From NCBI RefSeq assembly GCF_001552215.1, contig NZ_BCQT01000019.1, forward strand, positions 124,001 to 188,000: a stretch of DNA of 64,000 nucleotides. Reading direction: 5' to 3'. The notes below the pieces were generated by a model. That model was not told where the DNA came from. It saw only the letters and a program-made list of their open reading frames with translations, and did no database searches. Positions 63,834-64,000 of the stretch are shown piece by piece (position 1 is the stretch's first letter; the number at the start of each line of letters is the position of its first letter). This DNA comes from Actinomadura macra NBRC 14102. GTDB lineage: Bacteria; Actinomycetota; Actinomycetes; Streptosporangiales; Streptosporangiaceae. Position numbers and translations under genes: made by a program.

Positions 63834-64000
63834 TTACCGGGAACCCGCGTACCCCTCGGCCAGCGCCCTGTGAGAGTCCAGGAGGCGCTTCAGACCCAGC
63901 GAGAGCCACGTCGGCCCCTCATGGTCGTCGTCGACCCGCCACAGCCTGGACCGATGCAGCCCGTCCGCGGCGCGATACTCCGCCCAGCCACCCACGGGCA
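63834..64000 (-). CDS. C-terminal fragment of an unidentified gene
   Basis: The minus-strand frame is open from the right edge to TAA (63834-63836) and gives about 54 residues, including WAEYRAADGLHRSRLWRV and LSLGLKRLLDSHRALAEGY. Third positions are mainly G/C. It is not Pup, which ends in a Gly-Gly-Gln/Glu and is 60-70 residues. It lies 147 bases upstream of prcB. The identity cannot be established from the fragment. Confidence 0.55.
   Translation of the reverse strand, partial: PVGGWAEYRAADGLHRSRLWRVDDDHEGPTWLSLGLKRLLDSHRALAEGYAGSR

Overview
The window is very GC-rich, actinobacterial chromosomal DNA. It has strong G/C bias at third codon positions, many GTG/TTG starts, ATGA/GTGA-coupled operons, several probable leaderless genes, and the full context of a Pup-proteasome locus (prcB, prcA, pafA, pafB, pafC) with tatA, tatC and helY. 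Together with a ppm1/lnt/fxsA block, an F420-type luciferase-like oxidoreductase and MsiK-type sugar importers, this suggests a Streptosporangiales/Thermomonosporaceae-like actinomycete. The taxon is an inference. No rRNA, tRNA, CRISPR array, prophage or insertion sequence was seen.

Layout. 1-2.9 kb: end of an ABC-2 exporter (ATPase plus two permeases, one with a large extracytoplasmic beta-domain insert). 2.9-6.2 kb: fxsA, ppm1, lnt on the minus strand (lipoprotein acylation and mannolipid precursor). 6.8-15.7 kb: a scattered but recognisable lysine aminomutase pathway, kal-kamE-kamD (minus), then kdd (minus) and kamA (plus) diverging from a shared control region. Three unrelated-looking genes (DUF4239, a proline-rich wall protein, DUF2252) lie between the two halves. 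15.8-20.2 kb: cytochrome P450, DUF3616, an acyl-CoA dehydrogenase with the IVD/LCAD-type catalytic base, and a DUF1707-FHA protein.

20.3-27.0 kb: a self-contained sugar module with ROK regulator, binding lipoprotein, two permeases, GH4 glycosidase and BadF-type sugar kinase, but no ATPase. 27-28.6 kb: LLM oxidoreductase and Lrp regulator. 28.7-36.2 kb: LacI regulator diverging from an MsiK-type ATPase, then a second complete sugar importer on the minus strand whose first permease carries an Ig-like insert. The ATPase at 29.9 kb could energise the ATPase-less module, which is inference. 36.4-43.8 kb: M24 peptidase, ANTAR-PAS-SpoIIE phosphatase, 5'-3' exonuclease, Crp-type regulator, sirtuin and hypothetical genes. 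44-49.5 kb: methyltransferase, DUF1440-like membrane protein, a second ABC-2 exporter paralogous to the one at the left edge, a hydrolase and an MFS transporter with a long palindromic operator.

49.7-64 kb: a PH-like protein, then helY, tatC, tatA, a small membrane protein, pafC and pafB on the minus strand, the divergent DUF3866 gene, a DUF3291 protein, a Cys-rich HTH regulator, a tandem-FKBP lipoprotein, pafA, prcA and prcB. The window closes with the 3' end of an unidentified gene upstream of prcB. This matches the conserved actinobacterial proteasome neighbourhood; pup, dop and the ATPase are expected just beyond the right edge.

The most notable items are the lysine 3,5-diaminohexanoate pathway genes in an actinomycete, two ABC permeases with inserted extracytoplasmic beta-domains, a strand-discordant linker in the SpoIIE protein, and several unassigned palindromic operators.
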